Assembly: GCF_020733635.1 (NCBI RefSeq)
Contig: NZ_JAJFZL010000001.1
Span: 6,138,001-6,202,000, forward strand
Length of the DNA: 64,000 nt
Direction of reading: 5' to 3'
DNA from: Nocardia spumae
GTDB lineage: Bacteria > Actinomycetota > Actinomycetes > Mycobacteriales > Mycobacteriaceae
Translations under genes and position numbers: made by a program
Notes under the pieces: generated by a model
The model's input: only the letters and a program-made list of their open reading frames with translations
The model's database searches: none
Told to the model about the DNA's origin: nothing
In this document: one piece after another, positions 10,065 through 18,305 of the stretch
Numbering within the stretch: the stretch's first letter is position 1
How the letters are laid out: each line of letters begins with the position of its first letter

Positions 10065-11816
10065 ATGAACTCCACCGCGCGCGGAGCTGAAGTCCCAGTG
10101 CCCGACAATGCCGGATCCAGCGCTTCCGAAACTCCGCGGAACGCACCGGAATTACGCTCCACGGAATACTGGCTCTTTCACCTCTTCCCTCTCCGTTCGG
10201 TGCTTCCAGTGCTGGTCACAGCGGCTGTGAGCGCGTTCGCGGCAAGGGTTTTCACGTCACTGTGGTGGGTCCCGGTGGCGGTTGCGACGGTGCTGACAAT
10301 CGTGGCGCTGACTCCGATTCGCGGCACTTCTCTCGCACAATCCCTGGCGCGCGGAATGACATTTCGCTGGCAATTGTTTCGTCATCGTTCTTCCGCCGTT
10401 CAACATTCGCCGTTCAATGTTCCACTGGCCGAAGGCGGAAGTTACGGAATGCGGTGGGACGGTGATCGGCTGATCACCATGTTGCGTATCGACGCGCAGC
10501 CGCGGACGGTGACCCGGCTGAGCCCCAGCGGACTGCTCGGCGACGATATGCTCCCGCTCGCGGAGATCGCGCGGTGTCTCGACCAGTTCGATATCCGGCT
10601 GGCCGCCATCGATGTCATCAGCACCGGCTCGCGCAGCGCCGGAACCGGTGCGGTCGCCCGAGCCTACGAGAGCATCCTGGGACCGCTGCCCGCCGTAGCG
10701 CACCGCACGGTCTGGGTGGTGTTGCGTCTGGATCCGCTGGCCAACGCCGCGGCGGTGGATCGGCGCGGCGGCGGTGCGGAGGGCACCCTGCGCTCGGCCG
10801 TCGTGGCGACCCGGCGGGTAGCGAATCGGCTTGCCGCACGCGGACTTTCGGCCGTCGCACTCTCGGCGACGGAGATGAATCAGGCGGTCGCCCAGCTCAC
10901 CCTGGGCGCCGCGCCGGAGGAGTTCGCGGAAACGACGGACAGCCTGACACACAACGGCTTTCACCACACCACCTACCGGATGACGCCGGAGGCACTGGGA
11001 TCGCGCGGCGTGGCCGAGGTGTGGTCGACGCCGACGGTGACCTCCACGATCACCGTCCGGCTGCAGCGGGTGCCGGATGCCGGTACCGCTGCCGCCGGCG
11101 CGATCGCGGTGACCGCCACCGCCCGTTTCGCGACCCGCGACACCCCGTGCCGGGTCCGCTCGGCGGGTTTGATTCCGCTGCCCGGAAAGCAGCGACGCGC
11201 ACTGCTCTTCAGCCTCCCGCTGGGTACCGGGGTGGCCGCGCTGCCGCTGGACAGCTACCTCGGGCCGCGGGACGCACTCGCTCAGGTGCCGATGCCGATC
11301 GCCGGCTGCGGGCAGCTGATCGGCGCCGACAGCTCCGGGCAGGGCGTGGCGCTGCCGCTGGTGAGCCGCCATGTACGGCGCGTCGAGGTCATCGGTTCCC
11401 CGCTGGTCGCCAAACAGGTCATCCTGCGCGCCATCGCCCTCGGCGCGAGCGTCGTGGTGCATACGAATCGGCACGACGCGTGGCGGCCGATGGTCGGGTA
11501 CGTCGATATGCCGCAGGCACTGACCCTGGCCACCTGGTCGGCCGGTTCGCAACAGGCCAGTTCGTATCGGTTCGCGACCTTGGTGGTCTTCGACGGGATC
11601 GTCCCGAGTGGGCACCACTCCGACGCCACCGTGATGGTGCTGCGCCAGCACGGGCCGGTGGCCGACGGATTCGAACCCGACATCACCCTGATCGAGGATC
11701 AGGGGACCGCCAACCTGGTCACCGTGCGCACCGAGTCCGGGGAGACCAGCGTGTACATGGTGGCCACACCGGAGGAACTGCGCTACGTGGGCGCGCACCC
11801 GGCCGTTCCGGCGTGA
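10065..11816 (+). CDS. eccE: EccE, membrane component of ESX secretion
   Basis: T7SS core subunit that sits at the periphery of the membrane complex. The 583-residue protein has two hydrophobic helices near the N-terminus (about 46-62 and 66-83) and a long cytosolic domain. A C-terminal EccE-type region follows, with a VEVIGSPLVAKQVILRA segment near 440. No clear ribosome-binding site precedes either possible start (GTG 10,059 or ATG 10,065), so the mRNA may be leaderless. eccE is convergent with the esx genes, and a strong hairpin lies between them. Confidence 0.88.
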   Translation: MNSTARGAEVPVPDNAGSSASETPRNAPELRSTEYWLFHLFPLRSVLPVLVTAAVSAFAARVFTSLWWVPVAVATVLTIVALTPIRGTSLAQSLARGMTFRWQLFRHRSSAVQHSPFNVPLAEGGSYGMRWDGDRLITMLRIDAQPRTVTRLSPSGLLGDDMLPLAEIARCLDQFDIRLAAIDVISTGSRSAGTGAVARAYESILGPLPAVAHRTVWVVLRLDPLANAAAVDRRGGGAEGTLRSAVVATRRVANRLAARGLSAVALSATEMNQAVAQLTLGAAPEEFAETTDSLTHNGFHHTTYRMTPEALGSRGVAEVWSTPTVTSTITVRLQRVPDAGTAAAGAIAVTATARFATRDTPCRVRSAGLIPLPGKQRRALLFSLPLGTGVAALPLDSYLGPRDALAQVPMPIAGCGQLIGADSSGQGVALPLVSRHVRRVEVIGSPLVAKQVILRAIALGASVVVHTNRHDAWRPMVGYVDMPQALTLATWSAGSQQASSYRFATLVVFDGIVPSGHHSDATVMVLRQHGPVADGFEPDITLIEDQGTANLVTVRTESGETSVYMVATPEELRYVGAHPAVPA

Positions 11817-11950
11817 GCGACACCGGGCCGCCGCTCGAACCACCGACCCGCGCCGTACCGCACGACCGGCACGCCCCCGATCCGGATCGCTTCGCTGCCG
11901 AACCCTCGGCTACCACGGACCCCCGTCGGCGGCGTTCCGAATGCAGCGAA

Positions 11951-11983
11951 GGGCCCGTCCGATCTGGGACATCGGACGGGCCC
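11951..11983. terminator. Bidirectional hairpin terminator between eccE and the esx pair
   Basis: Perfect 13-bp arms (GGGCCCGTCCGAT and its complement) around a 7-nt loop, in the 190-nt gap between convergent eccE and the esx genes. There is no long U-tract, as is common for high-GC actinobacterial terminators. Confidence 0.8.
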
Positions 11984-12006
11984 CGCTGTAGTGCTCGGCT
12001 CGCGGA

Positions 12007-12318
12007 CTAGCCGCCGAAGCCCTGCGAAACGACCTTGTCGGCCGCCGACGCGTTGTTCATCGCCTGCTGGACCGCCTTGGACAGCCGGGCGATCTTGCCC
12101 ATCGTGGTGTCCGGCGCGGACTCGTCGTTGATATCGCCGAACTCCTGGTCCCACTTCTTCTTCGAGTTCTGAAACGCCTCGAGACCGGCGTTGCCCTCCC
12201 AGGACTGGGCGAGCTTGGCCGCGCAGTTCTGCAAGTTCTCGGCCTCGGAACGCAGATCCTTATGGAAGCCGTCCAGCAGGTCGGAGAGCTCCTGCAGAAC
12301 TGTTCTCTCGTAAAGCAT
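12007..12318 (-). CDS. WXG100-family protein (EsxB-like partner)
   Basis: Small secreted ESX substrate of 103 residues. The WEG turn sits at 40-42 between two predicted amphipathic helices. The tail is short and has no YxxxD/E, which suggests it is the partner lacking the export signal. AAAGG lies 7 nt before the ATG. It is 31 nt downstream of the other esx gene, the usual tandem arrangement giving a heterodimer. Whether the pair corresponds to EsxA/B, G/H or T/U cannot be settled by eye. Confidence 0.9.
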   Translation of the reverse strand: MLYERTVLQELSDLLDGFHKDLRSEAENLQNCAAKLAQSWEGNAGLEAFQNSKKKWDQEFGDINDESAPDTTMGKIARLSKAVQQAMNNASAADKVVSQGFGG

Positions 12319-12349
12319 GTCAACGCCTTTCGTGTGGTGCCGGCTCGCC

Positions 12350-12688
12350 TCAGGCGCCCAGGTTGGTCATTCCGCCGGTCTGCGAGATGAGGGTGCGGAA
12401 CTCGTTCTCGTTCTCGCCCTCCAGGCCGGTGTAGGTCTTGTTACCGTGACCGACTTCCGCGGTCAGCTCGTCCAGGATCTTGTTCAGCCGCGCGGCCTCT
12501 TCGTCCCAGTCACCGGCGGCCTTGTTGCACGCGTCGAACGCGGAGCCCTGCCAGCCGCGCTTGGCGGAGTCGACGGCCTCGGTCACGCGGGAGATGGTCG
12601 CGCGGATCTGATCGACCGAGTTACCCATATCGGTCTGCGCGGTACTGGTGGACTGTGCATCATTACTTACTCTCGCGGTTTCGGACAT
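12350..12688 (-). CDS. WXG100-family protein with YxxxE export motif
   Basis: 112-residue Esx protein and partner of the adjacent 103-residue one. It has the WQG turn at 46-48 and a C-terminal Y86-TGL-E90 motif matching the general T7SS signal YxxxD/E, so it probably carries the export signal of the heterodimer. An unusual polar N-terminal extension of about 22 residues precedes the WXG fold. The ATG is preceded by GAGAGGGG. It heads a two-gene unit separated by 115 nt from the EspG gene upstream. Confidence 0.9.
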   Translation of the reverse strand: MSETARVSNDAQSTSTAQTDMGNSVDQIRATISRVTEAVDSAKRGWQGSAFDACNKAAGDWDEEAARLNKILDELTAEVGHGNKTYTGLEGENENEFRTLISQTGGMTNLGA

Positions 12689-12803
12689 GGGATGCCCCTC
12701 TCTGTGTTTCGAACTGATACGGGTGGTCGGTCGTCATCGGTCATAGGTGGTCACTGACACGGGCCGAGATATCCGCCGGTGCAGGCACTGGACACATCGC
12801 GGG

Positions 12804-13592
12804 TTAGGGCATCCACCTTCCCCCGGGCAAGGTGCCGACCAGTGCCGTAATCGCTTGTGCGACACGGTGGTCGGATCCCGGCGTGAAGGTGGACCAGACC
12901 CGCAGGTCCGGTGCGGCACCCGGGCTGGCCGCGATCCGGCCCCGGGCGGTGTCGTACACCGCCACGGCGCCGGAGGATCTGGTGGTGATGCCGTCGGCGT
13001 GGGCGTAGGCGACGATCTCGGCGTGCGCGTGACACTGCGACATCGCCAAGCCGAATTCGATCGCCGCCCGCTCCGCCACAGCCAGGCCGTGCAGCGCCTC
13101 GGCGAACTCGGCCGGCCGCGCGGCCGCGTCCATGCGGCCGGACAACTCGTCGGCGGCGGCACTGAAACTCACGATATCCGCCGGTTCGGCGGGGCCGAGC
13201 GCGTCCAGGATCGGGCGAGCCAGGGCGGCGCCGCTCTCATCGGCCCAGATCGTATGGACCTCGATCTCGTCGCCGATCCGGACACCGACCGCGTGCCCCA
13301 TCCCGCGCCGTGCGACACAGACTCGCCGGGTTCCGGATTCGGTGACGATCCGCGCCGCCAGTTCACGCTCCGGCTGGGCCAGAATCGACAGCGCCGTACC
13401 GAGATCCGGCTCGACATCGTCGTAGCTGTCCACGAGCCCGGCACCGCGCAATCCGCGCAGCGCATCCGCCCGCGCGGCGGTGAAGGCGTCGATCGAATCC
13501 TGCCGCGGACCCACCTCGAGCACCAGCGGCAGTGTCTGTACACCGAGTAGTTCCGAGACGGCCAGAACGGCGTCGTTGGTCAGGGTCGCCAT
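12804..13592 (-). CDS. espG: EspG, ESX secretion-associated chaperone
   Basis: Cytosolic chaperone of the EspG family, which binds the hydrophobic tip of PE-PPE dimers and keeps them soluble and system-specific. The 262-residue length is typical. The family's C-terminal pattern is visible: a SSGAVAVYDTARGRI segment near 205, then the WSTFTPGSDHRVAQAI region. The ATG overlaps the end of the PPE gene by 13 nt, so cargo and chaperone are probably translationally coupled. It is the last gene of the 16,550-12,804 operon. Confidence 0.85.
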   Translation of the reverse strand: MATLTNDAVLAVSELLGVQTLPLVLEVGPRQDSIDAFTAARADALRGLRGAGLVDSYDDVEPDLGTALSILAQPERELAARIVTESGTRRVCVARRGMGHAVGVRIGDEIEVHTIWADESGAALARPILDALGPAEPADIVSFSAAADELSGRMDAAARPAEFAEALHGLAVAERAAIEFGLAMSQCHAHAEIVAYAHADGITTRSSGAVAVYDTARGRIAASPGAAPDLRVWSTFTPGSDHRVAQAITALVGTLPGGRWMP

Positions 13593-14536
13593 AGCTCTCC
13601 GGCCTTCTCGACACCACCGAGAACCGGTGGCGCGGCGGCCAATCCGGCATCGATCTCGAATTCGGCGACCGCGGGCCCCTCCACCACACCGGCGCGAGGG
13701 GTGTGCTCTTCCTCGTTCTGCGTGGCGGCGGCCGGTCCGGCCGCGGCGGGCACCGCCTGTCCGGTCGTGACCCCGGTCCGGTCCATCGCGGCCGGCGCGG
13801 CGGTGAACTCCGCGGCAGGCGCCACCCGCACCACCGTCCGCATCCGAGTCCCGGTGAGTGCGCGGGGCGCGGAGAAGGCTGCCAGGTTCGACATCGCGGG
13901 CATACCGGGCGGCACCGGCATCGGCGCGGCCGATTCGGCGGTCGCGGCTGCCTGCTCACCGGCCAGCGCATCGGCGGTGGCCAGAACCGGCGGCCCGATC
14001 TGCCGCCACGGCACGGCCAGCGGTTCGGTGGCGGCCTCGTAGGTGCGCATCACTCGGGCCGCACCGGATTTGGCGACATCCTGATCGGCGCTGATATCGG
14101 CGGCGACGCCGACCATCGGCGCGCCCAGGGCCGCGCCCACCGCCTGGACGGCGTGCATGGCCTGATCCAGCGCCGCGATCTCGGCGACGTGCGGCATCGC
14201 CAGCCGGGCCACCTCGTAGGCCGCGGCCTGTTCACCCGCGTGGGTGGCATTGCGCCCGGCCGCGGTCGCCGCGTCCAGCAGCCAATCCCGCATCCGCGCA
14301 ATGCGTTCCACGACCTCGTCACTGCGATCGGACTGCCAGTGTCCCCGGATCTCGGAGACGATCCGGTCGTAATCCACAACGGCGGCACCGAAATTCGCCG
14401 CCAGCCGGCTCCAGGCGGCGGCGGCCTCGGCCATCGGCACCGACCCCGGGCCGGTGGTCAACTCGCGCGCCAGCCGTTCGGTCGGCCTGGCCTCCCAGAC
14501 CACACCGGTGAATCCGTCACCCGGCGGTTCGACCAT
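13580..14536 (-). CDS. PPE-domain protein
   Basis: 318-residue PPE-family T7SS substrate. The N-terminal GVVWEARP occupies the place of the PPE motif, as in non-mycobacterial PPE proteins, and the helical PPE domain spans about 5-180. The C-terminal part is Ala/Pro/Thr-rich and ends without a recognisable catalytic domain. It lies 14 nt after the PE gene and overlaps espG by 13 nt: the canonical PE-PPE-EspG trio in one operon. In known systems PE and PPE form a four-helix dimer that EspG holds at the PPE tip. Confidence 0.85.
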   Translation of the reverse strand: MVEPPGDGFTGVVWEARPTERLARELTTGPGSVPMAEAAAAWSRLAANFGAAVVDYDRIVSEIRGHWQSDRSDEVVERIARMRDWLLDAATAAGRNATHAGEQAAAYEVARLAMPHVAEIAALDQAMHAVQAVGAALGAPMVGVAADISADQDVAKSGAARVMRTYEAATEPLAVPWRQIGPPVLATADALAGEQAAATAESAAPMPVPPGMPAMSNLAAFSAPRALTGTRMRTVVRVAPAAEFTAAPAAMDRTGVTTGQAVPAAAGPAAATQNEEEHTPRAGVVEGPAVAEFEIDAGLAAAPPVLGGVEKAGELWRP

Positions 14537-14550
14537 ATCGTCGCGCCCGA

Positions 14551-14847
14551 TCAGGCCGAGGCGCCGAGGTCAGCGGCGTTGTCGGCGTCCATCTGTGTCA
14601 GCCCGTGCGCCTGCGCCCGCAGGGTGGCGGCCAGTTTGCGCAGCTCCTGCACGCCCAGACCGCCGGACGAGTCGAACGAGGCGCCGACTTCGGTGAGGGT
14701 CGCGGCCGAGCGGCGCGACACCTCGTCGACACCGGGGGCGGCGACCGCCAGCGCCGGAGTGTCGGCGCGCAGGCCCGCCTCCAGACGGTCGGCGAGCGCA
14801 TCGAGATCGGCGGCGGTGCGTGCCGCGACAACGGGATCGAATTCCAT
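14551..14847 (-). CDS. PE-family protein
   Basis: 98-residue helical protein matching the PE domain: an N-terminal helix, a PGVDEVSRRSAATL segment equivalent to the PAADEVS region of mycobacterial PE proteins, and a second helix. It contains no tyrosine, so the usual YxxxD/E signal is missing; export would depend on its PPE partner or on a variant motif. AGGAG lies 6 nt before the ATG. It sits 9 nt after the Ala-rich gene and 14 nt before the PPE gene. Confidence 0.78.
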   Translation of the reverse strand: MEFDPVVAARTAADLDALADRLEAGLRADTPALAVAAPGVDEVSRRSAATLTEVGASFDSSGGLGVQELRKLAATLRAQAHGLTQMDADNAADLGASA

Positions 14848-14856
14848 CGCGAACTC

Positions 14857-16239
14857 CTAGAGAGTGAGGGCCTTGTCCGGCGGTTCGGTGTCCGGTGTGG
14901 TGGTGACCGCGTCGGCGGCGCCGACCACGGGTAGCGAGACTCCGGCGATATCGCCCACGACATCGTTTCCGTGTGCGGCGTTGACGAGCCGGCCGCCCAC
15001 CGCGTCGGTCGCACTGCTGGAATCGGAAGCGGCGCGAGCCATTCCGGCCGCACCCGCACCCGGTGTCATCGGCATCATGCCCGGGCTGCCCGCACCGGAG
15101 GAGGCGACCGCGGTCTCGGCGCTCGCCGTGGCGGCCGCCTCGGTCATGATCGACGGGGTACGCGCGGCCTGTAGCGGCGACGACATCTCGGGCGCCCCGG
15201 CCGCCGGCGCACCGCCGACCCCGCCGGAAGCGCCACCGGCGGGAGCGGACGCGGGAGCAGCGCCCGCCGGAGCCGAGGTGGCGATCGGCTTCGCGGTGTG
15301 GCCGGTGAGCGAGGCCGCGGCCTGCGCACCGATCCCGCCCACACCCGACAGCGACTGCACCATCTGCAACGCCTGCGAAATGTATTGCACGGCACTGCCA
15401 CCGGATCCGGCGCCGTTCGACGCCGTGGTCGCGAGCGACAGGCTCGATGGCGCATCGCCGCTGAGCGCCGGCGTCGCGCGGGCGACCGGGGCCGGCGAAC
15501 TGTGCGGCACCGCCATCTTGCTCGCCGGAAGCTTCGAAACACCGTGCGGCACATCGGTGATCTTCACCTTGTGCCCGGTGTGGGCCATCTTCGCGCTGTG
15601 CGCACCCAGCTCGACCCGCGTCCTGGTGACCACACCGAGGGCCTCCGCCAGCGTCTGCGCCGACATCGCGAGCACGAACACCTGCCCCGGCGGCGTCACG
15701 ATGAACGGCGCCGCCGCCGCGAGGGTGGTCAGATATTTGGAGGTGATACCCGTCATCAACGCATTGCCGGTGAAGACACTGCCCGCCGCGGCCGCGGTGC
15801 CCACCGACATCTGCGCGCCCTGACCGGTGACCGCGGCGCCGTCGGCGGCGGCCTGGGCGGATTTACTCGCCGCCGACAACGCGCCCGCCCCCTGCCACAG
15901 CGTCATCGCCATCTGCATCGCCGTGGAACCCAGCTGAACCACGGTCTGCAGCACCGCCGATACCTGGGAGAGCACCTGCGTAGGGTCCTGTCCCGGACCC
16001 GCGCCGAGGTTGCCGGTGCCGAAACTGCTGGCCAGATCCGTAATCGGCTTGGTCAGCGCGTGCAGATCGAGGACCGGGAGCGGCGGCAACTGCGGCAGCG
16101 GCGGCGCCGGCGGCAACTGCGGCAGGCCCGGCAGTCCCATCTCCCGCAGGACATCGGCGACCGGACGGTCCACGATCGATCCCATCGCGCTCTGCCGCAG
16201 CAGATCGACGATCGACCGGTCCAGGCCCGGATCCATCAC
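14857..16239 (-). CDS. Ala/Pro-rich T7SS-associated protein of unknown function
   Basis: Not recognised as a named family. The 460-residue protein has a Pro/Leu-rich segment (about 35-60), a helical Ala-rich domain with a WQGAGA turn near 115, a hydrophobic stretch around 165-195 and a low-complexity Ala/Gly/Ser/Pro C-terminal half. Its position between an EspC-like gene and the PE/PPE pair, and the W-x-G turn in a helical region, suggest a secreted EspA/EspB-like substrate (inference). The start is GTG 16,239 or ATG 16,236; both overlap the preceding stop. Confidence 0.75.
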   Translation of the reverse strand: MMDPGLDRSIVDLLRQSAMGSIVDRPVADVLREMGLPGLPQLPPAPPLPQLPPLPVLDLHALTKPITDLASSFGTGNLGAGPGQDPTQVLSQVSAVLQTVVQLGSTAMQMAMTLWQGAGALSAASKSAQAAADGAAVTGQGAQMSVGTAAAAGSVFTGNALMTGITSKYLTTLAAAAPFIVTPPGQVFVLAMSAQTLAEALGVVTRTRVELGAHSAKMAHTGHKVKITDVPHGVSKLPASKMAVPHSSPAPVARATPALSGDAPSSLSLATTASNGAGSGGSAVQYISQALQMVQSLSGVGGIGAQAAASLTGHTAKPIATSAPAGAAPASAPAGGASGGVGGAPAAGAPEMSSPLQAARTPSIMTEAAATASAETAVASSGAGSPGMMPMTPGAGAAGMARAASDSSSATDAVGGRLVNAAHGNDVVGDIAGVSLPVVGAADAVTTTPDTEPPDKALTL

Positions 16240-16550
16240 GCGCGACCGATTCCGCCGAGCACGTCGGCATTGTCCTCGTCGGCCGCCGAGTAGGTGGCGG
16301 CACTCTGATGCGCGGTCACCGCGGTCCCGGCGTGCACTGTCGCCAGCTCCACCACCGAACCGAGGTGATTCGCTTGCGCCACCGCGTATGTGGCGAGGAA
16401 GTCCTGGCCGATCAGACCGAAGATCGGGATGGCCGCGGCGATGGTGACCGCCTGATTCACCCTCCCGGCGGACAGCGTTTCGGTGGCCATCGTGGCCGCC
16501 GTGTCGCCGTATCGACGGATAGCCTCCGGTACCGCTACCAACTCATCCAT
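16236..16550 (-). CDS. EspC-like T7SS substrate (DUF2580-type)
   Basis: 104-residue helical protein with a C-terminal Y87-SAA-D91 motif followed by DNADVL, the ending typical of EspC-like ESX-1 substrates and matching the T7SS signal YxxxD. The start was placed at MDELVAVP because an N-terminal V-x-P-x-A-[IL]-R pattern fits the family; an upstream in-frame start would add 23 poorly conserved residues. It is the first gene of the operon running to espG and overlaps the Ala-rich gene. Confidence 0.8.
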   Translation of the reverse strand: MDELVAVPEAIRRYGDTAATMATETLSAGRVNQAVTIAAAIPIFGLIGQDFLATYAVAQANHLGSVVELATVHAGTAVTAHQSAATYSAADEDNADVLGGIGRA

Positions 16551-16574
16551 CTGAAAGCCCCTGCCCGGTAAGCC

Positions 16575-16591
16575 GATTCGCGTGGCGAATC
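16575..16591. promoter_or_regulatory. Inverted repeat upstream of the EspC-like operon
   Basis: Perfect 7-bp arms GATTCGC and GCGAATC around GTG, ending 25 bp before the proposed start of the first gene of the substrate operon. It could be an operator or a 5' leader hairpin. It lies within an in-frame upstream extension of the gene, so it would be coding if translation began further upstream. Confidence 0.3.
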
Positions 16592-16656
16592 CAGCGGATC
16601 GAACATCTACCCGAGACATTGCAACAGGCCGCGGAATGCATTGGCACGCGTGCAGC

Positions 16657-17097
16657 TTAAGAACGCGTTACACGTCGGTGAATCTCGCGGTGTGCGGCAT
16701 CGACCGAGTTACGCGTCATCCGCCTCGGGGGGTGTGGGGATTCGTGGTGCGGCGGCTCCTGTGATTCCGGCCGCGGGCCGGCACCGTTGTCCTCGTTGAA
16801 CGCGGTGATCAGGGCACCGCGTCGCGCGAACGCCCGGGCGGCGGCGCGCTGCGCGGTGGACACTACCACCTGCTCGAATTCCGCTGGGGTCAACCGATTC
16901 ACCAGTGGCGAGAAGACGAGATCGAGCAAGGCGCCGTTACCGTCGACCTCCACCGTGACCGCGCCGTCCGGCGAACTCTCGCGAGCACGCACCTCTGCCA
17001 TGCGGTCGCCCAGATCGCGCATGCGCTCCAGTTGCCGCTCGGTGCGGGCGACCAGCTCGTCCATCACCGAAACACCGGTCGGATCGGGCACATCCAC
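16657..17097 (-). CDS. YbaB/EbfC-family protein in a T7SS cassette
   Basis: 146-residue protein of the YbaB/EbfC nucleoid-associated family: a long N-terminal helix with LERMRDLGDRMAEV near 20-35, then the small sheet with VTVEVDGNGALLDLVFS and a helix rich in Ala/Arg. GTG at 17,097 was chosen because a GGGGGAG stands 6 nt upstream. A polar tail rich in His, Pro and Arg follows. It is downstream of another YbaB-like gene and an EspG-like gene on the same strand. Whether it binds DNA or has been recruited to secretion is unknown. Confidence 0.75.
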   Translation of the reverse strand: MDVPDPTGVSVMDELVARTERQLERMRDLGDRMAEVRARESSPDGAVTVEVDGNGALLDLVFSPLVNRLTPAEFEQVVVSTAQRAAARAFARRGALITAFNEDNGAGPRPESQEPPHHESPHPPRRMTRNSVDAAHREIHRRVTRS

Positions 17098-17147
17098 TCT
17101 CTGCTCCCCCGCGGGTCCACTGTGGTCTTCGCTGTGGCGAGTCACCA

Positions 17148-17462
17148 CTACACCGACCTCAGCCAGCTCTGTGGCTCCGTGTCGTACTCCTGCTCGTCGA
17201 TCAGTTCCTGTCGCTCGACCTGTTCCGCGGTGGGCAGTCCGGTCAGGGCGAGCAGATCGCCGCTCACCCCGGCCGCGGCCAGTTGCCGCCGTCGGGCCAG
17301 GCCGGCGCGGTCGGCCGCACGCGAGCACAGGCGCAGCAGTTCGGCGGCCAGTTCGGCCGGATCACGGCGCAATTCGGCCGGCTCGATCGAAATCCGCAGC
17401 GGCAGACCTTGTTCGGTGGTCTCGACCGCTATCGATCCGGATCTTGTCGTCGCGGTGGACAT
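17148..17462 (-). CDS. Small YbaB-like protein of the T7SS cassette
   Basis: 104-residue protein whose N-terminal half (SIAVETTEQGLPLRISIEPA, then an amphipathic helix) resembles the sheet-helix part of YbaB/EbfC proteins, without the long first helix. Residues 60-104 are acidic and polar. It lies between the EspG-like gene (30-nt gap) and the full-length YbaB gene (50-nt gap), and may form a hetero-oligomer with the latter (inference). Confidence 0.6.
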   Translation of the reverse strand: MSTATTRSGSIAVETTEQGLPLRISIEPAELRRDPAELAAELLRLCSRAADRAGLARRRQLAAAGVSGDLLALTGLPTAEQVERQELIDEQEYDTEPQSWLRSV

Positions 17463-17492
17463 CGTGCTCCTCGGTAGTCGGTCGGATGCGGG

Positions 17493-18305
17493 TCAGACCC
17501 GCTCGTCCTTGATCGCGCGGACGACGGTGATGATCTCGGCATTGATCGCGGCGATCAGGCCCTGCCGGTCGACGCCGACGGCCGCGCGCGGCGGTCCCGG
17601 CTGGATCACATAGCGTCCGCCGGAAGGAATATCGCGCCAGCTCAACCGGCGGATAGTGCGCCCGCGCGGGCCGAAACGCGAAAAGCCCTGGGCGATTTCG
17701 ATGGTTCCGGAGCGCTCCGGAACGATATCGAGGAAGCGCTGCCCGGCGGCGAACTCGGGTTCGTCGTAGCTGTCCCAGAGCTGCGGGGCGCCGCCGGCGG
17801 TCGCCGCCGACACGTAGTGTGCCTCCAGCGCACCCGTCTTCGACTCCGGATCCGGGGGCAACACGATATGGCCCGAGCCGCCGGTGTCGACCGGCGGCAG
17901 CGCTTCCGCGATCGCATCGGCCAGCCGCAACGGATCGCACTGCGCCATCGTGAATCCCCCCGCGTGCAACAGGGTCCGGCCGGGCAGCTGGGTCAGCAGA
18001 TAGCCGCGGTCCTCCCGTCGCGCGGCCAGCATCCGGACCACGCCCGCACCCCGATGGGGATCGTGACCGTCGAATCCCCACACCGGGACGGCGATATCGG
18101 GCTGGGTGCAATCGCGCACCGCGGCGAACAGGGTCCGGTCGGGCCGCGCGAGCATCCGATCCCGCAACCGCGCGCATTCCCGTTGGAAGTCGTCCTCCAG
18201 CGGGATGTCGGTGGTGTAGACGAACGGGCGCGGCGGGCCCTCGTCGGCGAGATGCCGCCACATGACGACGAATTCGAGGTCGGTGAAGCTCCAGCTGCGG
18301 GTCAT
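17493..18305 (-). CDS. EspG-like chaperone paired with the 641-residue substrate
   Basis: 270-residue EspG-family protein. It begins WSFTDLEFVVMW, the hallmark N-terminus shared with the 40,889-41,683 gene (WTLTDLEFKVLC), and has the FGPRGR element near 225 that the two also share. The ATG overlaps the substrate stop codon by 4 nt (ATGA), indicating translational coupling and probably a dedicated chaperone role. It differs in sequence from the EspG next to PE/PPE, so different cargo is likely. Confidence 0.78.
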   Translation of the reverse strand: MTRSWSFTDLEFVVMWRHLADEGPPRPFVYTTDIPLEDDFQRECARLRDRMLARPDRTLFAAVRDCTQPDIAVPVWGFDGHDPHRGAGVVRMLAARREDRGYLLTQLPGRTLLHAGGFTMAQCDPLRLADAIAEALPPVDTGGSGHIVLPPDPESKTGALEAHYVSAATAGGAPQLWDSYDEPEFAAGQRFLDIVPERSGTIEIAQGFSRFGPRGRTIRRLSWRDIPSGGRYVIQPGPPRAAVGVDRQGLIAAINAEIITVVRAIKDERV

